A DNA stretch of 64,000 bases, taken from Desulforamulus aeronauticus DSM 10349. GTDB lineage: Bacteria; Bacillota; Desulfotomaculia; Desulfotomaculales; Desulfotomaculaceae. The notes beneath the pieces were generated by a model, which was not told the origin of the DNA, did not search any database, and saw only the letters and a program-made list of their open reading frames with translations. The DNA lies in NCBI RefSeq assembly GCF_900142375.1, contig NZ_FRAR01000021.1, positions 50,177 to 114,176 of the forward strand. The letters are read 5' to 3'. Shown here one piece after another: positions 8,301 to 16,020 of the stretch. Within the stretch, counting starts at the first letter, position 1. Every line of letters starts with the position of its first letter. Position numbers and translations under genes: made by a program.

Positions 8301-8364
8301 TTTATGCTTTCATTAACTTCCTGGCAATCCTTAACCTGGGACAGAAACTGCCATGATCCGCTTA
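8301..8364 (-). pseudogene. decayed copy of the 3' end of the MerR gene
   Basis: The stretch is clearly similar to 9165-9228, the end of the MerR-type gene. In translation ADHGSFCPR followed, after a one-base shift, by KDCQEVN corresponds to ADHCSSCPHLKDCQEVN of the intact gene. The frame is broken and there is no start. It is probably a remnant of a second MerR-like gene or of a tandem duplication. It lies immediately downstream of the GNAT gene on the same strand. Confidence 0.7.
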
Positions 8365-8366
8365 TG

Positions 8367-8927
8367 CTACTTTTGTGTCAGAGCGGTTGAACAAGCCATC
8401 AGATAATAATCGTTCTGATTGAACTGAAAGGTTCCCAGCGTCATCAGAGGGACTTTTTTGGTGTGTGCTGCATAGGAGCGATGGTTAATCTGGTTAATAA
8501 ATGTCGCCATGATTGGATAGCGTTCTCTCATACTGGCTAATGAAGCGTAGAACACCCGTTCAAATAACCCTGTTCCCCTAACAGATTTATCAATGCAGAT
8601 CGGCCCGTACTGATAAGAATTTTGCCTTGTCAATGTCTGACCCTCAAATGTAAATTCGGGCAATTTTTCAATCATGCAGGCGAAGAACGGCCACTCCACC
8701 CAAAACTCCCAGGAGGCGGCCATAGCAAAGGAGAGAACTTTGCCGTTCTCCTTTGCAATCGTGACACCATGTTCATTGACAATTAGTGCCTCAAGCTGTG
8801 CATCTGTAAAATTAGTTGTCACAAAACCGTCAGGTTTATCTCTCTCGCTGATGTAATTAATATGGTTGGCTCTAATTAAAGAGAGGATTCCCTCAAAATC
8901 ATCCATGGTTGCCTGTGTTATAATCAT
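8367..8927 (-). CDS. GNAT-family acetyltransferase-like protein
   Basis: This 186-aa protein begins MIITQATMDDFEGILSLIRAN, typical of GNAT folds. It has a central region YQYGPICIDKSVRGTGLFERVF that resembles motif A (acetyl-CoA pyrophosphate loop, here RGTGL), and an Asn/Tyr-rich C-terminal part. Substrate is unknown. Relatives occur as small-molecule or protein N-acetyltransferases. It is probably monocistronic, with its terminator at 8214-8284 beyond the MerR-gene relic. Confidence 0.7.
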   Translation of the reverse strand: MIITQATMDDFEGILSLIRANHINYISERDKPDGFVTTNFTDAQLEALIVNEHGVTIAKENGKVLSFAMAASWEFWVEWPFFACMIEKLPEFTFEGQTLTRQNSYQYGPICIDKSVRGTGLFERVFYASLASMRERYPIMATFINQINHRSYAAHTKKVPLMTLGTFQFNQNDYYLMACSTALTQK

Positions 8928-9114
8928 GAAAAGCTCTCCACTTCTTTTAATATGCCATATAATAATTAAATTGTACCACCTGCTTTGAACTGTTGAAACC
9001 TAAGAATTGTTTGGCATACAATTCTATATGAAATTAAATACTACTCATTATGTTTTCTGAAGCCCAAAAGATAACTACATTTTGGACACAAGTACCTTAT
9101 AAAATTTAAGAAAA

Positions 9115-9166
9115 AAGGAGTGTCGCTTGCTACTCTAAAGTAGTTTTAGCGGCACTCCTTTTTTTA
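9115..9166 (-). terminator. bidirectional terminator downstream of the MerR gene
   Basis: A 12-bp stem (9115-9126 with 9149-9160) has an inner CTACT/AGTAG hairpin and T-runs on both strands. It serves the MerR-type gene that ends at 9171. Confidence 0.85.
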
Positions 9167-9170
9167 TGCT

Positions 9171-9575
9171 TTAATTGACTTCTTGACAATCCTTAAGATG
9201 GGGACAGGAACTGCAATGATCCGCTTTATCTTCGATGACATAACAATATGTACCCTGTTCTTTCCAACACGGTTTGCTGTAATTCACCTTCTCGCCTTTT
9301 TCAGCATTGCCGCCATTACAGTTTTTGATGTTCCAGCAGGGGTACATGGTGATAATTTGCAGCACACCTGCAATATTAAGACCCCTTTCATTGATTAGAA
9401 AATGAATAAACTGTAAGCGCTTAACATCATTGTTGCTGTATAAACGCTGTTTATTACGGCGTGAGGGTTCCACTAAACCATGCTTTTCCCAAATCCTTAA
9501 CGTTTCGGGATGAACTTTCAGCAACTCTGCAATTACCCCTATGTTGAACATGGGTTGATCATCATTTCGGAACAA
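9171..9575 (-). CDS. MerR-family regulator with Cys-rich C-terminal tail
   Basis: This 134-aa protein has a MerR-type winged helix at about residues 8-75 (FNIGVIAELLKVHPETLRIWEKHGLVEPSR, HspR-like). Instead of the usual long dimerisation helix it has a short tail with eight cysteines (YPCW, KNC, KPCW, TYC, DHCSSC, KDC). Such a tail could bind a metal or Fe-S cluster. The TTG start has AGAGGGGAT upstream; an ATG eight codons later is the alternative. The target genes are unknown. A decayed copy of its 3' end lies beyond the GNAT gene. Confidence 0.8.
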   Translation of the reverse strand: MFRNDDQPMFNIGVIAELLKVHPETLRIWEKHGLVEPSRRNKQRLYSNNDVKRLQFIHFLINERGLNIAGVLQIITMYPCWNIKNCNGGNAEKGEKVNYSKPCWKEQGTYCYVIEDKADHCSSCPHLKDCQEVN

Positions 9576-9746
9576 AAGATTTATCCCCTCTCATCTAATT
9601 TCTGTATTATATTTGTATTATATAGTCTATAAACTAAATTTGTAAATAATCTAAATACAAACAAAAATTAAAGATTTTCTTACATTGCTCACTCTCGTGA
9701 GATATTGCTCGAAATTTTGCAGTTTTTGCCGAAAGTTCGAATAAGT

Positions 9747-10076
9747 TTATTCCACTTTTATTTCTACTTCTAAGTTTAATAGCGGGGCATGCTGCTGAGC
9801 ACCATAAACATCCGTTTCCCCCAAAGCACCGGAGGGATAGGGTCGTACAATGGTTGCTTTGATGGCGTTGGCCGGTGCAAACAGCGTGATGGAGATCACG
9901 TCCTCTTCACCAATGCCGTATAGCTTGGCTATGGTGGTTTTATTGATCACCTGGGCGCGACAAGCTGCCTCATAGGTCGCTTTGTCCTTAAAAATAACAT
10001 CCAACGTTAGCTCATAGGGGCCGGAATTTTTACTTCTAATTACTGAAGCTAGTTCTGGCAGTTTCATTTTAGCCAT
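9747..10076 (-). CDS. DUF4387 family protein (AtuA partner)
   Basis: This 109-aa protein (MAKMKLPELASVIRSKNSGPYELTLDVIF) has the features of DUF4387, a small family regularly encoded next to AtuA/DUF1446 proteins and sometimes fused to them. Its start directly abuts the stop of the AtuA-like gene, indicating translational coupling and probably a complex. The biochemical function is not established. Confidence 0.83.
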   Translation of the reverse strand: MAKMKLPELASVIRSKNSGPYELTLDVIFKDKATYEAACRAQVINKTTIAKLYGIGEEDVISITLFAPANAIKATIVRPYPSGALGETDVYGAQQHAPLLNLEVEIKVE

Positions 10077-11444
10077 TTATTGATCTTCCCCCATTTTCAT
10101 AATTTCCACTGGGAATAACGCCAAAGGATCTACCACTTCTAACAGGTGGTAGATGTTAAAATTATAAACCGGACCGGCTTTAAAGTCCGAAGGTGAATAG
10201 GGGAAGGCCAGGTTGCCTGCCGTAGCCACTCGACCAGGATAGCCATAGTGCAGCATCGTAGACCGGGCAAAACCGCAAATAGTGTTAGCAATTTCTTGAG
10301 TCTCTGCCACTGCCTCAATGATAATCCCTAATTCATGGCTAGTAATATCTGAATTGGGTTCCAACTGTCCCATGACACCGTTCTTGCCATAAATCGTAAA
10401 ATGCAGAAAGTATTGATACCCGTATTTTTTAAAATTGTCCGCAACCCTTTCCCGGACAGCCTCGACAATATGATCTATTTGGGCAATCATAATTGAGTCG
10501 CGGCAACCGGCAATGGAAACTGTACGATAGCCTACCCGTTTGGCCCCCTCCAGCTTAACAGCAAAGGGTTCTGCAGGGACAAATTTACTCCCGGTTACTT
10601 TAACCGCTTGCTCAGAGAGTTGTGTAAAGGTGGTCTCCCTCAAATCTAAGATGCCGCCCGGACCCGGTAAAACATACGGGTTGGTCTTTTCATAAAGTGT
10701 GTGAGCAGCCACCGAGGTAGGTGTACAACGACGAATTGGGTTGAGGGGTTCCACAATAAAGCAATCTTCCCGTAGCGTTCCCAGTAGGCAATCACTGCCG
10801 CTGCCAGGGGAAGCGGCGATGGCTCCACATTCTAAAATTTTCCCCATGTGAATGGCCAATCCTTTATCAAATCCAGCTAATAACGCTCCGGCACTGAAAA
10901 CCGCCGGATCGTAAGCTCGTCCTGCCAATACTACCTTTGCTCCCTGCTGCAAGACCGACATTACCGGCTCCGGACCCATCTGGGCTACAATACGTTCCGC
11001 AGCGTTTATCTCTGCCTCGGTTAACTCCGGGGCAGGATGTAGAGGGGCTATTTTATTCTCCCGGTAGGCTTGTAATACGGTCTCCCGTTCAAGCTCCGCA
11101 TGAATCACACCCAAAGGGAATTGCCAGCCCTTTTCCAGCACTAATTCTTTAATAATATCCAAATTCCATTGCAAGTGAACCTCAGCACCGGACCCCCCTG
11201 CCGTACCAATAACAACCGGAATATCCAACTGCAAGCCTGCTTCAATCATTAACTCTAAATCTCTTTTAACAGCAGCCCGGTCGGTAAAAGATACACCGGC
11301 ACCCAAGTAATATGGGCCAGGATCGGTAGAACCTGCGTCAACAGCAATTAAGTGGGGTTTTCTGTCTAGACCAGCCTGAAAGGATTCTTCCGGAAAACCA
11401 TAACCCAATATGGCGGTGGGAGATAAAACTCGGTATTCTCTCAA
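10077..11444 (-). CDS. AtuA-like (DUF1446) acyclic terpene utilization family protein
   Basis: This 456-aa protein starts MREYRVLSPTAILGYGFPEESF, has the VDAGSTDPGPYYLGAG segment and a GTAGGSG loop, and matches the AtuA/DUF1446 family. The TTG at 11444 has GGAGGGAT eight bases upstream and gives the family N-terminus; the ATG at 11477 has no such site. Founding members are needed for citronellol/geraniol catabolism in Pseudomonas, but homologues are widespread in bacteria that do not use terpenes, so the role here is unknown. It is co-translated with the DUF4387 gene. Confidence 0.85.
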   Translation of the reverse strand: MREYRVLSPTAILGYGFPEESFQAGLDRKPHLIAVDAGSTDPGPYYLGAGVSFTDRAAVKRDLELMIEAGLQLDIPVVIGTAGGSGAEVHLQWNLDIIKELVLEKGWQFPLGVIHAELERETVLQAYRENKIAPLHPAPELTEAEINAAERIVAQMGPEPVMSVLQQGAKVVLAGRAYDPAVFSAGALLAGFDKGLAIHMGKILECGAIAASPGSGSDCLLGTLREDCFIVEPLNPIRRCTPTSVAAHTLYEKTNPYVLPGPGGILDLRETTFTQLSEQAVKVTGSKFVPAEPFAVKLEGAKRVGYRTVSIAGCRDSIMIAQIDHIVEAVRERVADNFKKYGYQYFLHFTIYGKNGVMGQLEPNSDITSHELGIIIEAVAETQEIANTICGFARSTMLHYGYPGRVATAGNLAFPYSPSDFKAGPVYNFNIYHLLEVVDPLALFPVEIMKMGEDQ

Positions 11445-11486
11445 AGCGGTATCCCTCCAATAATCGTTATCATTCAATGAGCCCTT

Positions 11487-11575
11487 TTATCAAACGCCCT
11501 TAAGATCCCTACCTACAGAGGTGAGGTCTTAAGGGCGTTTGATAAATAAGGTGAGACAAAATGTCTCACCTTATT
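11487..11575 (-). terminator. tandem inverted repeats between the PLP enzyme and atuA-like genes
   Basis: A perfect 19-bp inverted repeat (11487-11505 with 11527-11545) is directly followed by a 13-bp one (ATAAGGTGAGACA/TGTCTCACCTTAT, 11545-11575). Both lie between two genes read in the same direction. Neither has a clean T-run on the minus strand, so a terminator, an mRNA-processing structure or a protein site are all possible. Confidence 0.5.
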
Positions 11576-11607
11576 ATATACCCATTCGATACTTATTTCA
11601 TTAAAAC

Positions 11608-12849
11608 CTACCCTATCTTTAAAACATTTCTGGCAGCTGAAATAACGCCCAGACGAACATATTCTTTGGATAAGCCACCTTGTAGATAGACAGCGTAAGG
11701 TTTTCTCAAGGGTGCATCTGCACTTAGTTCAATCGAAGCACCTTGTACAAAGGTGCCAGCGGCCATGATCACATCGTCCTCGTAGCCAGGCATATAATCT
11801 GGTTCCGGCAAAGCATGGGCATCCACCGGTGAGGCAGCCTGTAACCCCCTACAGAAGGCAATCAACCGCTCCGGAGTTTCCAAGGCAATGGATTGGATAA
11901 TATCGTAGCGCGGTTCATCGTAGGCCGGGGAGACGTGAAAGCCTAATCTTTCAAATAACCTTGCGGCAAAAACAGCTCCCTTAAGAGCTTCGGCTACGGT
12001 ATGGGGAGCTAAGAAAAGCCCTTGCATTAACAACCTCTGATGGTCCAAGGTTGGTCCCACTTCCGCACCGATTCCCGGAGCAGTAAAACGATTGGCCGCC
12101 CAATCCACCAGTTCCTTTTTGCCCACGATATAACCACCAGTGGGTGCCAAGCCGCCACCGGGATTTTTTATTAATGATCCTGCCACCAAATCGGCTCCCA
12201 CTGCTGGTGGTTCCGCCGTATCTACCAATTCTCCGTAGCAGTTATCGACAAAAACATAAGTGTTAGGACAGCGAGATTTCACAAACTCAATCAGCTTCTG
12301 CAACTCTTCCAGCGTTAAGGCAGGCCGCCAGGCATAGCCCCGGGAACGCTGCACCATAACCACCTTGGTTTTGCTATGTAAAGCTTGTTCAATAGCCGAC
12401 CAGTCCAAGTTGCCGTTAGGAGTAAGCTCCACCTGACGGTAACGAATACCGTAGTCCTTTAAGGAACCGGGAGCGTCCCCTCGTTTCCCAATAATTTCTT
12501 CCAAGGTATCATAGGGCGAACCCTGTACGGCCAATAGTTCATCTCCGGGCCGTAATAAACCATAAAGGGCAATGGCAATAGCATGGGTACCCGATACGAT
12601 TTGCCCCCTTACCAAGGCAGCCTCGGCACCAAAGACGTGGGCATAAATCTTTTCTAAGGTTTCTCGACCGGCATCATTATAACCATAACCGGTGGTTCCT
12701 CTTAAATGGTAATCAGAGGTACGGGCCAGGTGAAAGCCTGCTAAGACACGGGCGTGATTTTGCATAGCCCGGGCTTCAATAATCCGGTAAATGGGCTGCA
12801 CTTCAGTTTCTACTTCACTTGCTAGTTTGTCCAATTGATCGATTGTCAC
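11608..12849 (-). CDS. methionine gamma-lyase-like PLP enzyme (aluminium-resistance family)
   Basis: This 413-aa protein is a fold-type I PLP enzyme of the YnbB/Alum_res family. The PLP Lys is in GSLIKNPGGGLAPTGGY, and the cofactor Asp region is VFVDNCYGE. A Gly-rich loop (RGTTGYGYNDAGRETLEKIYAHVFGAEAALVR) is near the N-terminus. The usual neighbourhood in Firmicutes is glnA - ynbB - hflX - spoVK - hfq, consistent with spoVK just upstream here. The true substrate is uncertain; annotation as cysteine/methionine lyase is by homology only. The ribosome site GGAGGAAGT is present. Confidence 0.9.
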   Translation of the reverse strand: MTIDQLDKLASEVETEVQPIYRIIEARAMQNHARVLAGFHLARTSDYHLRGTTGYGYNDAGRETLEKIYAHVFGAEAALVRGQIVSGTHAIAIALYGLLRPGDELLAVQGSPYDTLEEIIGKRGDAPGSLKDYGIRYRQVELTPNGNLDWSAIEQALHSKTKVVMVQRSRGYAWRPALTLEELQKLIEFVKSRCPNTYVFVDNCYGELVDTAEPPAVGADLVAGSLIKNPGGGLAPTGGYIVGKKELVDWAANRFTAPGIGAEVGPTLDHQRLLMQGLFLAPHTVAEALKGAVFAARLFERLGFHVSPAYDEPRYDIIQSIALETPERLIAFCRGLQAASPVDAHALPEPDYMPGYEDDVIMAAGTFVQGASIELSADAPLRKPYAVYLQGGLSKEYVRLGVISAARNVLKIG

Positions 12850-12891
12850 GTACTTCCTCCAATGCTGCGATTTACTGGTACACCGGAAGAA

Positions 12892-13854
12892 TTAAAGTTC
12901 CTCCTGTGCACCAGTCAGGTCTTCTCTATGAATCGTCATTAAATCATCTCGGGAGATGCTTCTTTTGTTTACCAGGCGCACCGCTTGATACCGCATGGCT
13001 CTTTCAATAAGATTACGTACCAACCGGGCATTGCCGCTGTGTTCATGTTTTCGGGTTAAATTTTCAATAATTTTAATGAGTTCCTCCCTGGCTAAAGGAG
13101 CCAACACATATTGCCGCTGACTTAACATCAGATCCGCGATATCCATCAACTCATGAATATTATAATCCGGGAAGGTGATATGTAAGGGAAAACGAGAACG
13201 TAACCCCGGATTGGTTTCTAAGAAATAATCCATCTCATCCTGGTAGCCCGCTAGAATAATAATCAGATTGTCTTTGTTGTTTTCCATACTAGCCACCATA
13301 GAATCGATAGCTTCCTTACCAAAATCCTTTTCGCCGCCTCTGGCCAACGAGTAGGCCTCATCAATAAACAGGATGCCGCCTAGGGCTTTTTTAATCTGAT
13401 CCCGGGTTTTAGCAGCGGTATGACCGATATACTCCCCCACCAGATCGGCCCGTTCCACCTCAATGAGGTGCCCCTTCGGTAAGACATGAATCTCTTTAAA
13501 GAGACGGCCAACGATTCTGGCCACAGTCGTTTTTCCAGTACCCGGATTGCCTTTAAAAATCATGTGCAAAACCATAGGCTCGTAAATCAACTTTTCCTTC
13601 TGTCTTAATTTTTGAATTTCGACAAAGGCTTGGATCTCATGAACCAGCTTTTTCACACCAGAGAGCCCGATAAGCAAATCCAGTTCCCCTAATATTTCCT
13701 GAGCCGCCTTTTTGCTTAACTCCTCCTGGCTGATCGTCTTTTCCTGGGCCGTTTGTCTCGACGGCAAGACAGGCTTCTTGATAAAACTTGGTGATTTAGG
13801 CGGCTCCGGCCGATTAGGTGGATTTTGATTTTGCCACATTTTTATCTTCACCAA
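12892..13854 (-). CDS. spoVK: SpoVK-like AAA ATPase (CbbX/CfxQ family)
   Basis: This ~320-aa AAA+ ATPase has Walker A GNPGTGKTTV, Walker B ILFIDEAY and the conserved GGEKDFGKEAIDSM segment of CbbX/SpoVK proteins. SpoVK is a stage V sporulation protein needed for spore maturation in Bacillus. The TTG at 13854 has GGAGG eight bases upstream; a GTG one codon later is equally close to the family start. It lies downstream of hfq after a terminator. Confidence 0.9.
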   Translation of the reverse strand: MVKIKMWQNQNPPNRPEPPKSPSFIKKPVLPSRQTAQEKTISQEELSKKAAQEILGELDLLIGLSGVKKLVHEIQAFVEIQKLRQKEKLIYEPMVLHMIFKGNPGTGKTTVARIVGRLFKEIHVLPKGHLIEVERADLVGEYIGHTAAKTRDQIKKALGGILFIDEAYSLARGGEKDFGKEAIDSMVASMENNKDNLIIILAGYQDEMDYFLETNPGLRSRFPLHITFPDYNIHELMDIADLMLSQRQYVLAPLAREELIKIIENLTRKHEHSGNARLVRNLIERAMRYQAVRLVNKRSISRDDLMTIHREDLTGAQEEL

Positions 13855-13942
13855 GGAGTTCACCTCCGGGTAAATACTGTTTTCTACTACCAAATAGCAT
13901 GACTCTAAAACAGTATACGCTTGGAGGTTTAAATAGTGACCA

Positions 13943-13973
13943 TAAAATCAAAAGCCCCTCCAACGGAGAGGCT
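13943..13973 (-). terminator. hfq terminator
   Basis: On the minus strand AGCCTCTCC-GTT-GGAGGGGCT is followed by TTTTGATTTT. It ends the miaA-hfq transcription unit before spoVK. Confidence 0.8.
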
Positions 13974-13986
13974 AATCAACCTTACT

Positions 13987-14229
13987 TTAGACAGGTTTAT
14001 TTTCCGAGAAGGAGGTATTTACCGGACGCAAGGGGCTTATGGTTGATATGGCATGCTTATACACCATCTGTTGCTTGCCATCACTTTCTAAGATCACAGT
14101 GAAGTTATCAAAACCTCGCACCATACCTTTTAATTGAAATCCATTAATTAAAAATATGGTTACAGGAATATTTTCTTTTCTTACTTGATTCAGAAAGGCA
14201 TCTTGCAAATTAATTTGAGGTTTAGTCAT
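13987..14229 (-). CDS. hfq: RNA chaperone Hfq
   Basis: This 80-aa Sm-like protein has Sm1 ([27 protein letters not shown]) and Sm2 ([15 protein letters not shown]) motifs. The proximal-face KHA signature is visible. Hfq hexamers bind sRNAs and mRNAs. The ATG at 14229 has GGAGGGAA at good spacing; an ATG 15 bases upstream lacks one. It follows miaA as in most bacteria. Confidence 0.97.
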   Translation of the reverse strand: MTKPQINLQDAFLNQVRKENIPVTIFLINGFQLKGMVRGFDNFTVILESDGKQQMVYKHAISTISPLRPVNTSFSENKPV

Positions 14230-14275
14230 GAAGGTTCCCTCCATACAAATATTTTCTCTCTAGGTTTCTTACGTT

Positions 14276-15223
14276 CTACACAGTTACTAATTCTCCTGCT
14301 ATTTTTTGGGCAATTTCTTTTGCAATTTCGCTACGATCTGTAAACTCTTCCAATTCTATCCACTGAATTCTCTTGTCCGCTCTAAACCAAGTAAGTTGTC
14401 TTTTGGCAAAGCGACGGGTGTTCCGTTTTAAGGTTTCCAGCGCCTCCTCCAGGGTACATGCCCCTTCTAAGTGGGCAATGATTTCTTTGTAACCAAGACC
14501 CTGTAAGGCAGTCCCTAGGGTACTATATTTTTTTTGCAGAGCTCTCACTTCCTGCACCAAGCCTCGGGTTACCATCAAATCTACCCGCTGTTCAATTCTT
14601 CTATATAATAATTGCCGATCCATGGTTAATCCAAACATGAACAGTCGATATTTGGGCTGGTTTACTTTATCGTTGTACTGATATTCGGTGATGGGTTTGC
14701 CCGTCTGATAGTATACTTCCAACGCCCGAATAACACGTCTTGTATCATTTGGATGAAGACGGGCTGCCGTAGCAGAATCAACCTCAGCCAATTTTTGATG
14801 CATGGCCAAAGGACCTAAATTGGCAGCTTCCTCCATAAGTTTCTGCCGCAACGTATCGTCCTTGGGAGCCGGGGTAAAGTCATAATGGTCTATCACTGAT
14901 CTCACATAGAGGCCGGTACCACCCACCAGAAAGGGGAGATGGCCCCGCTCTGTAATGGTTTCGATCAGTTGCTCCGCCCCCTTTTGAAACATAGCCACAC
15001 TAAATTCTTCATCTGGATTGGCAATATCAATCATATAGTGGGGAATACCCTGCATCTCTTCGGGAGTTGGTTTCGCTGTGCCAATATCCATACCCCGGTA
15101 AACCAGCATGGAGTCAGCAGAAATAACCTCTCCCTGGAGCCTCTTGGCCAATTCTATAGCCACTTCGGTCTTACCCGCAGCCGTCGGTCCCACAATTACT
15201 ACCAAGGGTTTTAAGGATTTCAC
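14276..15223 (-). CDS. miaA: tRNA dimethylallyltransferase MiaA
   Basis: This 315-aa protein transfers a dimethylallyl group to A37 of tRNAs reading UNN codons. Visible motifs are the P-loop GPTAAGKTEVAIELAK, DSMLVYRGMDIGTAKPT, PHYMID, GGTGLYVRSV and NTRRFAKRQLTWFR. Its start overlaps the end of the methyltransferase gene by four bases. Its product is the substrate for MiaB at 24.2-25.6 kb. Confidence 0.97.
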   Translation of the reverse strand: MKSLKPLVVIVGPTAAGKTEVAIELAKRLQGEVISADSMLVYRGMDIGTAKPTPEEMQGIPHYMIDIANPDEEFSVAMFQKGAEQLIETITERGHLPFLVGGTGLYVRSVIDHYDFTPAPKDDTLRQKLMEEAANLGPLAMHQKLAEVDSATAARLHPNDTRRVIRALEVYYQTGKPITEYQYNDKVNQPKYRLFMFGLTMDRQLLYRRIEQRVDLMVTRGLVQEVRALQKKYSTLGTALQGLGYKEIIAHLEGACTLEEALETLKRNTRRFAKRQLTWFRADKRIQWIELEEFTDRSEIAKEIAQKIAGELVTV

Positions 15224-16020
15224 TGTTCCACTCCCCCCTTCCGGATAATACCGTAGGCCACCGGGGAATAGCGTCCTCCCTGAAGAGTATGAAAACCTAA
15301 CCGAAAAAATTCCTGGCTTTGACTTCTTTCTTTCATCACAACTCTCTTTCTGGCAACACGGATTGACTCCCGAACAGCCTCCGGTGATAAAGGATGGTGG
15401 TTAGCCAAAGGACGTAATGGTGACAGGGAACTGGATTTTTCCTGGGGTTCCCGAAACATGGGATCAAAATATACCACATCAAAGGAATTATCTGGTAGTT
15501 GCTTCAGATAGTGTACGTGATGGTCATGGTACACTTGAATTCTCCGCATGGCTTCAAGCATCGCCGGCTTTTCCCCACGATAAGACTGTAACCCTCTGCT
15601 CACAATCTCCGCCACTGGACGGGAATCCTCAAGACCAACCACCCTACCTCTGGCACCTGCCACATAACTTGCCACCAAGGCATCCGAAGCTAACCCCAGG
15701 GTACAGTCCAAAAGGGTATCCCCCTCCTTTAAATCCATGGCACGAATCATTTGGTCAGTTTTCCCAGCCTGTATTTCCTTTATGCGCAGTTTAGCTAATC
15801 CTGGATGAAAAAACAATTCTTTACCATCAACAACTAAAGATAATCTTTCTTTTCTAACCATCAGTATGATATTGGCTCCGCTTTGTTCCCGGATGGCCTG
15901 CAGGGATTGTTTATCCCGCGGCAGGTAGGGCACCTGTAGCTCCTGGCTAAGAGCTACGGCCTCCGCTGCCAATTGCTGGCCACTGCGGATACCGGTTGTT
16001 ATCACCAAAGAATCCTTCAT
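15220..16020 (-). CDS. RsmJ-like SAM-dependent methyltransferase
   Basis: This 266-aa protein has a class I SAM fold: DTLLDCTLGLASDALVASYVAGARGRVVGLE forms the SAM loop, and VVYFDPMFREPQEKS matches the YLDPMFP catalytic segment of RsmJ (DUF548), the 16S rRNA m2G1516 methyltransferase. The first ~90 residues form an extra domain without an obvious match. It is tightly packed between mutL (four-base overlap) and miaA (four-base overlap). Whether the target is the same rRNA base is unknown. Confidence 0.8.
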   Translation of the reverse strand: MKDSLVITTGIRSGQQLAAEAVALSQELQVPYLPRDKQSLQAIREQSGANIILMVRKERLSLVVDGKELFFHPGLAKLRIKEIQAGKTDQMIRAMDLKEGDTLLDCTLGLASDALVASYVAGARGRVVGLEDSRPVAEIVSRGLQSYRGEKPAMLEAMRRIQVYHDHHVHYLKQLPDNSFDVVYFDPMFREPQEKSSSLSPLRPLANHHPLSPEAVRESIRVARKRVVMKERSQSQEFFRLGFHTLQGGRYSPVAYGIIRKGGVEQ

